Source of the DNA: Sphingomonas sp. Ag1
GTDB taxonomy: Bacteria; Pseudomonadota; Alphaproteobacteria; Sphingomonadales; Sphingomonadaceae
NCBI RefSeq assembly: GCF_000980895.1
Contig: NZ_LAZX01000081.1
Span: 1 to 64,000, forward strand
Length of the DNA: 64,000 bases
Reading direction: 5' to 3'
Made by a program: the position numbers and the translations under genes
In this document: piece after piece, positions 9,938 through 17,514 of the stretch
How positions within the stretch are numbered: the first letter of the stretch is position 1
Layout: each line of letters opens with the position of its first letter
Notes under the pieces: model-generated
The model's database searches: none
The model's input: only the letters and a program-made list of their open reading frames with translations
Told to the model about the DNA's origin: nothing

Positions 9938-10393
9938 TCAGTCCTTGAGGCTGGCGGGCACGATCCCGCCGTTCTTCTCCAGCTCGCGCATCACCGCCTT
10001 GTGCAGCCAGATGTTCATTTCCGCCGACCCGTCCTTGGCGCCGGTATAGCCAAGCTCGGTCGCCAGTTCCTTGCGGTTGGCGAGGCTGGAATCGATCCCC
10101 AGCAGCTTCATCAGGTCGACGATCGAGGTGCGCCAGTTGAGCGCGGGGCCGCCGTGCTTCGCCGCGAGATCGCTCAGCACCTTTTCAACATCGACCGGGG
10201 CGGCGGCAGGCGCGGGGGCGGCAGCGGCCGGCGCACCGCCCGGCGCGGAGGATTGCGGGGAGGTCTGCGGCGCCGGGCTGGCCTGTGGCGCGGGAGCGGC
10301 TTGCGGGGCAGGGGCGGGCTTGCCCGAGAACTGGCCACCAAGCGGCCCGCGATCGCCAAAGATCGCCTTCTTGATCGAGCCGAAGATACTCAT
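9938..10393 (-). CDS. DUF3597 domain-containing protein
   Basis: 151-aa protein of unknown function. The N-terminus [14 protein letters not shown] is the hallmark of DUF3597 proteins. It is followed by an Ala/Pro/Gln linker of about 60 residues made of near-repeats of PAPQAAP/SPAPQTS, then the conserved C-terminal domain from about residue 66 ([62 protein letters not shown]). ATG at 10393 is preceded by AGGAGTG at 7 nt, so the longer in-frame start at 10426 is not used. No membrane segment or signal peptide is seen. The C-terminal domain is helical and related in pattern to peptidoglycan-binding or LysM-partner domains, but no activity can be assigned. Confidence 0.85.
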   Translation of the reverse strand: MSIFGSIKKAIFGDRGPLGGQFSGKPAPAPQAAPAPQASPAPQTSPQSSAPGGAPAAAAPAPAAAPVDVEKVLSDLAAKHGGPALNWRTSIVDLMKLLGIDSSLANRKELATELGYTGAKDGSAEMNIWLHKAVMRELEKNGGIVPASLKD

Positions 10394-10470
10394 GACCTCA
10401 CTCCTGTCGTTTCGCTGCGACTGCAACGCGGCGCACGGAGGATGGTGCCCGCCCCGACCACCCCGACCGC

Positions 10471-11355
10471 TCAGCCGTCGATGCTCACCACGTCCAGCCG
10501 GCGGTCGCGGGGAAGGGTGTTCAGCGCGGGGCTTTGTTTCGATTTGTCGAACCCGGCCATGATCTGGTCGAACCGGTCGCGCACCACGCGCTCATATTCG
10601 ACGTGGCTGAGGATATAGAGGTCATTGTCGCGGACCCCCTCGACCACGCGCTGGCCAACGATCAGCGGGTCGATGCCGCCTGCCATCCATTCGCGCTGCC
10701 GCTCGATGTCCGCCTGGCCGTAATCCTTGTCCCGCTCGCCATAGACCGCATGCTGGCGATTGCGTCGGCCGGCATAGATGTTGGTGCTCACCAGCCCGGG
10801 GCACAGCACCGAGACGCCGATGTTGCGGGGGGCAAGCTGCTGGCGCCAGCCCTCGCTCATCGCCACCACGGCGAACTTGCTGGCACAATAGGGCTCCATC
10901 CCCGCCGGGCTGATCAGCCCCGCCATCGAGGCGGTGTTGACGATGTGCCCGCCCTCGCCGTGGCTTTCGATCAGCGGCACGAACACCTCGACACCATAGA
11001 CCACGCCCTTCAAATTCACGTCGATCACCCAGTCCCAGTCGCCCTCCGGCACGCTGCCCAGCGCACCGCCCGCGCCGACGCCGGCGTTGTTGGCCACGAG
11101 GTGCACCTTGCCGAAGCGGGCAATCGTCTCGATCGCGCCCTTGCGCACCGAATCGCGGCTCGTGACGTCGACCTGCACCCATTCGGCGCGGATTTGCCGT
11201 GCGCGCAGCTCCTCCACCTTCCGCTGCGCGGCCTCGGCCTCGATGTCGGCGATCATGATGTTCATGCCGTCGCGCCCGAGCGCCTCGGCCATGGCGAAGC
11301 CCAGCCCGCTCGCGCCCCCGGTGATGAACGCGGTCTTTCCACGCAGGTCCTTCAT
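10471..11355 (-). CDS. SDR family NAD(P)-dependent oxidoreductase
   Basis: 294-aa classical short-chain dehydrogenase/reductase. TGGASGLG (residues 12-19) binds the dinucleotide, and DIEAEAA at the end of strand 2 with an Asp (about residue 37) suggests NAD preference. NNAG lies near residue 90, the catalytic serine in NTASMAG and YCASK (Y-x3-K) at about 155-159. The extended C-terminal part (residues about 200-294) is longer than in minimal SDRs and would form the substrate lid. It stands alone: 78 nt from DUF3597 and divergent from the UvrB/UvrC-motif gene. The substrate is unknown. Confidence 0.88.
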   Translation of the reverse strand: MKDLRGKTAFITGGASGLGFAMAEALGRDGMNIMIADIEAEAAQRKVEELRARQIRAEWVQVDVTSRDSVRKGAIETIARFGKVHLVANNAGVGAGGALGSVPEGDWDWVIDVNLKGVVYGVEVFVPLIESHGEGGHIVNTASMAGLISPAGMEPYCASKFAVVAMSEGWRQQLAPRNIGVSVLCPGLVSTNIYAGRRNRQHAVYGERDKDYGQADIERQREWMAGGIDPLIVGQRVVEGVRDNDLYILSHVEYERVVRDRFDQIMAGFDKSKQSPALNTLPRDRRLDVVSIDG

Positions 11356-11505
11356 GGCATCTCTCCCGATACCCGTCCTTTGCGGACGGTGTTGTCGCGC
11401 GTGATGCTAGGTGCTTCGCCGGCGCGGCGCCAGCCAGCGCGTGCGGCGGCGCCGGGGAATGGGGGGAGGGTGCCACCCGAAGGCGCATATGCGCGTTGAG
11501 CCGGC

Positions 11506-11826
11506 ATGACCGAGACGATCGAGGATCTTCAACGCCGGATGGAGGAGGCAGCGCACGCGCTCGATTTCGAGGAGGCGCGTCGTCTGCGTGATCGCATCAA
11601 CCTGATCCGCGGCGGCGCGAGCGGTGACGAGGCCGCGCGGGCCGACACCTCCGGCCTCGCGCGGCAGCAGCCGGGCGCGATGGGCCTCGGCACCAGCCGG
11701 CAGCGCCCCGTGCCGCCGCCCGGATGGAAACCGCCGCCCAAGCCCGATCTGATGACCTCCGGCAGCAAGGCGCCGCGCGGATCAGCGCCGAAAATCCCGC
11801 CGCTCAGGAACGACAAGAAGAGGTGA
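11506..11826 (+). CDS. Small UvrB/UvrC-motif protein
   Basis: 106-aa protein. The first 36 residues (TIEDLQRRMEEAAHALDFEEARRLRDRINLIRGG) are a single UVR motif, the helical hairpin through which UvrB and UvrC bind each other and which also occurs in McsA-type proteins. The remainder is a disordered Pro/Arg/Lys-rich tail with PPPGWKPPPKPDLM and a basic end. No nuclease or ATPase domain is present, so this is a stand-alone UVR peptide of unknown partner. Similar short proteins are widespread in sphingomonads. No neighbours support a repair role. Confidence 0.8.
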   Translation: MTETIEDLQRRMEEAAHALDFEEARRLRDRINLIRGGASGDEAARADTSGLARQQPGAMGLGTSRQRPVPPPGWKPPPKPDLMTSGSKAPRGSAPKIPPLRNDKKR

Positions 11827-11926
11827 CGGTATTACCGGCGTGCATATACTTTAAGATATGTTAAACTTGCGCCGGCTATATTAGGCTGCCACTTCTGCTT
11901 ATCCCCCTGTGAAAGATTACAACATA

Positions 11927-12409
11927 ATGACGGACAATTCCCCCTATGACGGGACGCTCGACACGATTGATTTTGCGGTTCAGCTGACGACCGCATGGCT
12001 GTCGAACCCCAGCACGCGCGCGTCGGAGGATGATGTGCTGGCCTTTCTCCAGAACATGCATCGCGCGGTCGATGATCTTTCGGGGCCAAAGGAAACCGAG
12101 GAGCCGGCGGAAGCAACGCTCGACTATATTCCCGCCGTGTCGGTCAGAAAGTCGCTCGCTTCGCCGGACCACATCCTGTCGATGATCGACGGCAAACCCT
12201 ATCGCACGCTGCGGCGCCATCTTGCCGGCCACGGATTGACGCCAGAGGAATATCGCGCGCGTTACGGGCTGAAGCCGGATTATCCGATGGTCGCGGCCAG
12301 CTATTCGGAAGCGCGCCGTGCGATGGCGAAGAAGATCGGGCTCGGCCGCAAGGCGGGCAAGACGGCCGAGGGCGCGACCGCGCCGAAGCCGCGCGCCAAG
12401 CGGGGCTGA
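11927..12409 (+). CDS. mucR: MucR/Ros family transcriptional regulator, zinc cysteine lost
   Basis: 160-aa regulator of the Ros/MucR family, which control exopolysaccharide, motility and cell-cycle genes in alphaproteobacteria. The N-terminal oligomerisation part (DTIDFAVQLTTAWLSNPSTRASEDDVLAFLQNMHRAV) precedes the DNA-binding domain (SPDHILSMIDGKPYRTLRRHLAGHGLTPEEYRARYGLKPDYPMVA). The usual zinc-finger cysteine is Ser85 here and the second cysteine position is Asp, while H98 and H102 remain; zinc-free family members are known, so the fold can persist. MTDN at 11927 is chosen because homologues start there; GTG 11909 is six codons longer. The upstream 80 nt is AT-rich (TTAAGATATGTTAA), a plausible promoter. 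Confidence 0.9.
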   Translation: MTDNSPYDGTLDTIDFAVQLTTAWLSNPSTRASEDDVLAFLQNMHRAVDDLSGPKETEEPAEATLDYIPAVSVRKSLASPDHILSMIDGKPYRTLRRHLAGHGLTPEEYRARYGLKPDYPMVAASYSEARRAMAKKIGLGRKAGKTAEGATAPKPRAKRG

Positions 12410-12464
12410 CGCCAAGCGGCGGATCGGGCAGCCCGGGCGTCGGTCGCGTCCGGCCTGCCCGGCG

Positions 12465-12791
12465 TTATCGGACGCAGACCTGCCGCGGGATCATCGTCAT
12501 GCTGCCATCGCTCGTGATGGGGCGCATTTCGGTGCGCGTCCTGGTGCAGGGGCGACCATATTTGTCGGTGGGGGATGCATTGCGCTTTGCCCGCAAGGCG
12601 GCGCGCGCCTCCGGGCATACCTGGGTGCGGACCCATTCCTCTGCGACTGCCTTGCCCTTTGTCCGCACGCGGAAGCGATAGCGCGATCCATATTGCTTCT
12701 GATCCGTCGCAGGCAGCGTGGCGAAGGATGAGCAGCGCGGCGGCGACGGAGCCGGTGCGGCGAGGAGCATCAGGGCAAGGGTCGTGATCAT
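12465..12791 (-). CDS. Small secreted protein, unknown function
   Basis: 108 aa from ATG 12791, giving a short signal peptide (MITTLALMLLAAPAPS). The mature part has cysteines in CSS, VCPEAR, PCTRT and QVC, enough for two disulfides in the periplasm, plus basic RYRFRVRTKGKAVAEEW. No domain is recognised. A longer start at 12812 would spoil the signal peptide. It converges with mucR (55-nt gap containing GC-rich inverted arms GGGCAG/CTGCCC). Confidence 0.6.
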   Translation of the reverse strand: MITTLALMLLAAPAPSPPRCSSFATLPATDQKQYGSRYRFRVRTKGKAVAEEWVRTQVCPEARAALRAKRNASPTDKYGRPCTRTRTEMRPITSDGSMTMIPRQVCVR

Positions 12792-12923
12792 CGGCACCTC
12801 TTCATGCGGCAACGAAGTCTGCAGCGAAGACGCATGAGCCGCGCGATGGTCGCCGCTCCCCTCGAGGATCGTGTCGCCTGCCGTCTTCCGGTGTTCCCCT
12901 GTAGGGTTGCGGGCGGCGACCTG

Positions 12924-13928
12924 TCACCGCGGCGGCGCGGGCGCCGCGACCGGGGCGTCGCCGGGAGGAGGCGCCGGGAGCGGCTCAACGTCGGGCGGCG
13001 GGTTTTCGGTGGCGACCGCCGGCGGCGCTTGGACGACCGTCTCCGGCGTGGAGGCACCCCCCGCTGGCGCCTCGATGACTGTTTCCGGCATGACGGCGCC
13101 TGCTGCCGGTGCCTCAATGACCGTTTCCGGCATGACCGCGCCCGCTGCCGGTGCCTCGATCACGCCTTCCGCCATGGCTGCGCCCGCGGCAGGCGCCTCG
13201 ATGACGGTCTCTGGCGTTGCGGTGCCGACGGCCGGCATGTCGCCGCCGACCGGCGCGGCCACGCCGACCGCCGCCACCGCAGCGGGTGGCTCCTCCGGTG
13301 GCAGCGACGCCTTATAATAATCGCGCCACTTGTCGTAGGCGGCGAAAAACTCGACGAACGGCCGGTCCAGCCGCAGCAGGGATTCACGCGCAAAGGCGGG
13401 CAGATCAGCCTCGGCGACCTGGCCTACCTTCGCCACCTCCTCGCGGGCCACCGCGCAGAACGCCTGGCGGACCGCCGGCCGGGCATAGAAATTGTAGATA
13501 CGCGTCTGGTTGTCGTCATAGACGCGCTGCCAGTCCCACCAGCCGGGCGCCTGCCATTCGCGGATATAGGCCTTGTAATAGCGATCGATCGCGGCCGCCT
13601 GGGTCGTGACCCACGCGCTGTACAGTTCCGCGACCCCGCCGCCCGCCTGGTCGCATCCGAGCGCCGCGACATTCAACGCATTGCGCAAATGCCAGACCGC
13701 GGCCTGATCGGTATTGTCCAGATTGGGCGTGAAATACTTTCCGTCGGTGGTGCGCTTGGGCGGGATCTTCATCCCGATATAGCCGCCCGCCGGCATGACG
13801 GGGGGCGGCGGCGTCACCGTGGGGACCACGGCCGGCGGCTGCACAGGCGCGGGCGCCGTCGCACAGCCCGACAGCGCGATCGCCATCCCGCCCAGCAATC
13901 CCCAGCCAAGGTTCGCACGTACCGTCAT
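12924..13928 (-). CDS. Repeat-tailed lipoprotein of unknown function
   Basis: 334-aa lipoprotein: the signal peptide ends in the lipobox LSGC (about residue 22), followed by a Pro/Val linker. The central domain (residues about 50-200: GYIGMKIPPKRTTDGKYF, WHLRNALNVAALGCD, WWDWQRVYDDNQTRIYNFYARP) is rich in aromatic residues and helical, with a conserved look, but I do not recognise a named family. The C-terminus is a low-complexity tail built from five 14-residue repeats of the type PETVIEAPAAGAV and then a Pro/Ala end. ATG 13928 gives the lipoprotein signal; upstream ATGs would bury it. It probably sits in the envelope facing the periplasm. Confidence 0.75.
   Translation of the reverse strand: MTVRANLGWGLLGGMAIALSGCATAPAPVQPPAVVPTVTPPPPVMPAGGYIGMKIPPKRTTDGKYFTPNLDNTDQAAVWHLRNALNVAALGCDQAGGGVAELYSAWVTTQAAAIDRYYKAYIREWQAPGWWDWQRVYDDNQTRIYNFYARPAVRQAFCAVAREEVAKVGQVAEADLPAFARESLLRLDRPFVEFFAAYDKWRDYYKASLPPEEPPAAVAAVGVAAPVGGDMPAVGTATPETVIEAPAAGAAMAEGVIEAPAAGAVMPETVIEAPAAGAVMPETVIEAPAGGASTPETVVQAPPAVATENPPPDVEPLPAPPPGDAPVAAPAPPR
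13027..13236 (-). repeat. 42-bp tandem repeat, five units, inside a lipoprotein gene
   Basis: Units begin at 13027, 13069, 13111, 13153 and 13195, exactly 42 nt apart, and encode 14-residue repeats (PETVIEAPAAGAV type). The middle units are nearly identical and the outer ones diverged. The repeat is in frame, so copy-number change would only alter tail length. Confidence 0.9.
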
Positions 13929-14249
13929 CATCTCGCCCGAATAATCATCAGCAGCGCGCCTATGCCGCGCCGGCTGAACATCACAAATATGACCGACCTT
14001 CATTCGTCCCTTCATCCGCGGCGCCCGCTCGTCAACTGTGGTCGCGACCGACCGAGCCGGCACCCGGTTGACGAGGCGGGGCAGCAGCGCGGCGGCGCGA
14101 AGGTCTGGTCGACGGCGTGGTCATGAACGGTCTCCTGCGCGCCCACAACGCACGAGCCGGAGGAAAGTGGCTGGGACTGTTGCGTGCCGGCCTGCGCTGG
14201 CAGAAAACGCGCCATGGCGGACGGGGAATTGATCAACTATCACAGGCGG
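13929..14249. other. Intergenic region between divergent lipoprotein genes, about 320 nt
   Basis: No gene that I can support. The short frames on both strands lack homology and codon bias. The lipoprotein signal peptides on each side fix the starts at 13928 (-) and 14250 (+), so this must contain both promoters; no clear operator was seen. Confidence 0.5.
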
Positions 14250-14864
14250 ATGCTCGCACGGTTGATCCCGCTCGCTGCTCTCATGCTGACCGGCTGCCTG
14301 ACAGGGGAGAACGTCGGGCGCGGCAGCGATCTTCGCGCGCCGGACGATGCGAAGCGGACATTCGCCAGCTGTCCGGGCGCGGACGCGCTGGCGACCGCGA
14401 CGGACGTGTCATGGGCGCCGCAGGCCAGCCGTCTCGCCGAGCATCGGGCGCTTCGCACGCGCATGAAGATACCGCTGCCGGAAGGCACCAGCCGCATCCT
14501 GTTCTGGTCGTCGGGCACGCACCACACCAGCTTCGACTTCAGCGTCATTGCCGTACGCGACGCGCAGGGCAGGTGGCGGACGAGCGGTATCGGTGAACAG
14601 GGGCCGGGGCTTCCGTCGATCGCGCCACCTCCGCCTCTGACGCTTGAGCGCGACCTGTCGGTGGACGAGGGCCGCGCGCTGGACCGCGCCCTTGCGGACC
14701 CCTGCCTCTACGCCTCGCCAACATTCCAGCGAAACCCGGGGATCGTGGCGGGGGGTGCCATTCAGACGATGGAGATCGAAACGCCGCAGCGTCGCTGGAC
14801 GGGCAGCTGGGCCGGCATCCGCACGCCGCAACAGGCGTCGGTCGTCAACCTGATTACGGAATGA
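14250..14864 (+). CDS. Lipoprotein of unknown function
   Basis: 204 aa from ATG 14250, chosen because it gives a compact lipoprotein signal (MLARLIPLAALMLTGC, lipobox LTGC at residues 13-16). ATG 14214 is a 12-codon-longer alternative. The mature part shows SCPGADALATATDVSW, FWSSGTHHTSFDFSVIAVRDAQGRW and a C-terminal RWTGSWAGIRTPQQ; I recognise no domain. Two cysteines besides the lipid anchor (in SCPG and DPCLYA) could form a disulfide. It converges with the GNAT gene. Confidence 0.65.
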   Translation: MLARLIPLAALMLTGCLTGENVGRGSDLRAPDDAKRTFASCPGADALATATDVSWAPQASRLAEHRALRTRMKIPLPEGTSRILFWSSGTHHTSFDFSVIAVRDAQGRWRTSGIGEQGPGLPSIAPPPPLTLERDLSVDEGRALDRALADPCLYASPTFQRNPGIVAGGAIQTMEIETPQRRWTGSWAGIRTPQQASVVNLITE

Positions 14865-14961
14865 CCGGCTGATCACGCTATGACCGGGTCGGCGCAGCGA
14901 TCCAGCCGATTATTGACCGTTCAATGACGTCCGATTGCGGGGCACAGGCTTTCCGCCGGTG

Positions 14962-15510
14962 TCACAGCTGCTTCTGCATCCGGATCAGCGGTATCGCGAT
15001 CCCGTCGACGACTGCCTCCACCTTCTCGACGGGGACATAGCCGGCGGTGGCATAGAGACGCTCGCCGCTCAACGTCGCCATCAACTCGACGCTGGCGAAG
15101 CCGTGGCGGGCAGCGGCCCTTTCGCATCCGTCCAGGATCAGCCGCCCTATTCCCTGCCGCGCGAAATCGGGGTCGGTGTACATCGCGCGGATCTTCGCGG
15201 GGTCGCGCGCGGGATCGAGCAGTGCGGGATTGCGCAGGCTGGTGCTGTGATCGCCACCGTACAGCGTCGCCCTGTTGCTCCACCCGCCGCAGCCTGCGAT
15301 GATCCCGTTGCGCACTGCGATCAGATAGGTGCCATCCTCGATCAGCTGGGTGTCCAGCCCCATGATCGCGTGACTGGCGGCGACCTGCTCAGGGGTGAGC
15401 AGGCCGGTCTGCAAGGCGTCAATCGCCCGCTTCATCAGCCTTTCGAGTGCCGGCAGGTCGGCATTGGTTGCCCATCGCGTGTCGAAGGCGGCATTGGTCG
15501 TTGGGGTCAT
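14962..15510 (-). CDS. GNAT family N-acetyltransferase
   Basis: 182-aa acyl-CoA-dependent N-acetyltransferase. The GNAT A-motif is clear: ADPDFARQGIGRLILDGCERAA (R/Q-x-x-G-x-G/A), preceded by strand TYLIAVRNGIIAGCGGW and followed by YATAGYVPVEKVEAVVDG, the usual B motif. Length fits a single-domain enzyme. The substrate is unknown. It lies 122 nt upstream of the DUF885 stop in the same orientation, with a strong hairpin in between, so the two are probably separate transcripts. Confidence 0.85.
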   Translation of the reverse strand: MTPTTNAAFDTRWATNADLPALERLMKRAIDALQTGLLTPEQVAASHAIMGLDTQLIEDGTYLIAVRNGIIAGCGGWSNRATLYGGDHSTSLRNPALLDPARDPAKIRAMYTDPDFARQGIGRLILDGCERAAARHGFASVELMATLSGERLYATAGYVPVEKVEAVVDGIAIPLIRMQKQL

Positions 15511-15588
15511 GTCATGCCTTGCAGGTCTCGTCCGCCGCGACCTATCTCATGGCTGCCGCCCGTGTCAGCCACGATCGGCTGAGCCGCG

Positions 15589-15616
15589 GTCGTTCCGGGT
15601 GGACGCCCGGAACGAC
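15589..15616. terminator. Perfect 11-bp intergenic hairpin
   Basis: GTCGTTCCGGG and CCCGGAACGAC with loop TGGACG, just 16 nt beyond the DUF885 stop. It probably ends the DUF885 transcript. There is no T-tract; a dispersed palindromic repeat is the alternative. Confidence 0.55.
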
Positions 15617-15632
15617 GATGGCGGCATTCAGG

Positions 15633-17456
15633 CTAGGCGCGCGACTTGATCCAGTCGTTCACGCGGCGCTCCAGGATCGACAAGGGCTGCGATCCCGACG
15701 CGATCAGCAGGTCGTGGAAGCCCTTGATGTCGAACTTCGGCCCCAGCGCGGCCTCCGCCTTGCGGCGCAGCTCGACGATCTTGAGCATGCCGATCTTGTA
15801 GCCGGTCGCCTGCCCCGGGAGCGTGATGTAGCGGCGCACTTCCGAGCGGGCCTTCTCGATCGGCTGCCGGCCCGTCTTGTGCAGATAGTCGACCGCCTGA
15901 TCCTCGGTCCAGCCGAGCGCGTGGATGCCGGTGTCCACCACCAGCCGCGCGGCGCGGAACAGCTCGGCATCGAGGCGCATGAAATCGGCCGCAATGTCGG
16001 GGAAGGCGTTCATTTCCTTGCACATCGCCTCGGCATACAGGCCCCAGCCTTCGCCGAACGCGACATAGCCGGTGACCGAGCGGAACTTGGGTCCGCCCTT
16101 CTGCCGGACCTGGATGTCGCCCTGCATGTTGTGGCCGGGAATCGCCTCGTGACACATCAGCGTGTACATTGCGGCGGGATCTTCCTGGTTGCCGACCATG
16201 TGCACATAGGTGCGCGCCGGGCGCGCCCCGTCCGGGCTGGGCGCCGAGGCATGTGCCGCGCCGCCCGGTACTTCGCTGAACGACGGCTCGCGCACCACCT
16301 CGATGCGATATTCCGGCAGGGTGCCGAAGTAATTGGGCAGCAGCGTGCGGGTGCGGGCGACGAACGCATTGGCGTTGGCGAGATATTCCGCGCGCGAGGC
16401 GTCGGTCCACGGCCGCGAGGGGAAGAGGCGGGCGCGCTCGGCATAATAAGCCTGGCGGTCCTTCAGCCCGGCCTTGCGCGCCAGCGCGTCCTGCTCCGCC
16501 TCGATCCGCGCGACTTCCGACCGGCCGATCGCGTGGATCTGGTCGGCGGTATAATCGGTCGTGGTGTTGAGCTTCAGCTCATCGGCGTAGAAGGCCGCGC
16601 CGCCGGGCAGCGAGACCGCGCCGACGCGGCCACTGGGCGCGGTCGGCAGCGCGCTTTTCGCCCAGGCGATCACGCGGCCATAGGCGGGCTGCAGCGCGAG
16701 GATCGCGGTGCGCGCCTCTTCCAGCAGCGTGTCGGCCTGCGCGCGGTCGAGCTTGCCGGCGGTGACCAGCTTCTCGGTCTTGGCCTTGACGTCCGCCCAT
16801 AGCGCGACGTCCGGCCCCGTGCCGAAGGGCGCCCCCTGGGTCAGCTTCTCGCTGCCCGCGATGATCGTCTCGATCTGGAAACGCGGCACGCGGATGCCGG
16901 CGGCCTCGCTCGCGCGGGTCCGCTCGATCGCGACGTCGAGCACGGCGGGCAGGCCGCGCAGCCGGGCGATGTAGTTCCTAAGGTCGGTCACATCGGCGAC
17001 GGCATGAGTGTTGATCAGGAAATCGGGCAGCTGGCTGTGCGTCGAATAAAGGCGCGAATAGAGCGGCGGCTTGAACCGCCGGTTGGCATTGGTCATCGCC
17101 GCACGCTCGGCCTCGAGCAGCCAGATGTCGTAATTGACCTGCGCTTGCGGGGAAAGTTTGGCGCGATCGAACCCTGCCTTCAGCCGCGCGGCGCTGGCCT
17201 GCCGCCACGCGACAAAGGCGTCGGCGGCGGAATCGCTGATGTCGTTCCACCGGTCCCCGCCGTCCTTCAGCCCCAGCCGGGTCGCGGTCTGCGGCTGGAA
17301 CTTCAGCATCTCGGCGAATTCGGCGTCGAGGAAGGCGGTAAGCCGCGCGTCCTCGGCGTTGGCGGATGTCGCCGCCGGCGTCTGCGCGGCAGCCGGCAGG
17401 GCCAGTCCGCTGGTGGCGAGGGAGGCGATCGCAGTGGCAAGGAGGAAGGGCTGCAC
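15633..17456 (-). CDS. DUF885 family exported protein (predicted zinc carboxypeptidase-like)
   Basis: 607 aa, typical of DUF885. GTG 17456 is chosen because AGGAG sits 7 nt upstream and the N-terminus becomes a signal peptide ending ALPAAAQ. HEAIPGHNMQGDIQ near residue 445 is the HExxxH-like motif of this family (HEAIPGH), with FGEGWGLYAE downstream supplying the third ligand (E/G-E-G-W); these support a metallopeptidase activity in the periplasm. DUF885 members are poorly characterised. The gene lies directly downstream of an M1 aminopeptidase, separated by 58 nt in the same direction, so the two exported peptidases may be co-transcribed for peptide scavenging (inference). Confidence 0.88.
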   Translation of the reverse strand: MQPFLLATAIASLATSGLALPAAAQTPAATSANAEDARLTAFLDAEFAEMLKFQPQTATRLGLKDGGDRWNDISDSAADAFVAWRQASAARLKAGFDRAKLSPQAQVNYDIWLLEAERAAMTNANRRFKPPLYSRLYSTHSQLPDFLINTHAVADVTDLRNYIARLRGLPAVLDVAIERTRASEAAGIRVPRFQIETIIAGSEKLTQGAPFGTGPDVALWADVKAKTEKLVTAGKLDRAQADTLLEEARTAILALQPAYGRVIAWAKSALPTAPSGRVGAVSLPGGAAFYADELKLNTTTDYTADQIHAIGRSEVARIEAEQDALARKAGLKDRQAYYAERARLFPSRPWTDASRAEYLANANAFVARTRTLLPNYFGTLPEYRIEVVREPSFSEVPGGAAHASAPSPDGARPARTYVHMVGNQEDPAAMYTLMCHEAIPGHNMQGDIQVRQKGGPKFRSVTGYVAFGEGWGLYAEAMCKEMNAFPDIAADFMRLDAELFRAARLVVDTGIHALGWTEDQAVDYLHKTGRQPIEKARSEVRRYITLPGQATGYKIGMLKIVELRRKAEAALGPKFDIKGFHDLLIASGSQPLSILERRVNDWIKSRA

Positions 17457-17514
17457 AATGGCTCCTATCAAGGGTGGCAAGGCTTAGGGTCGGTCAGTCG
17501 ATCGCTGGCGGCGC

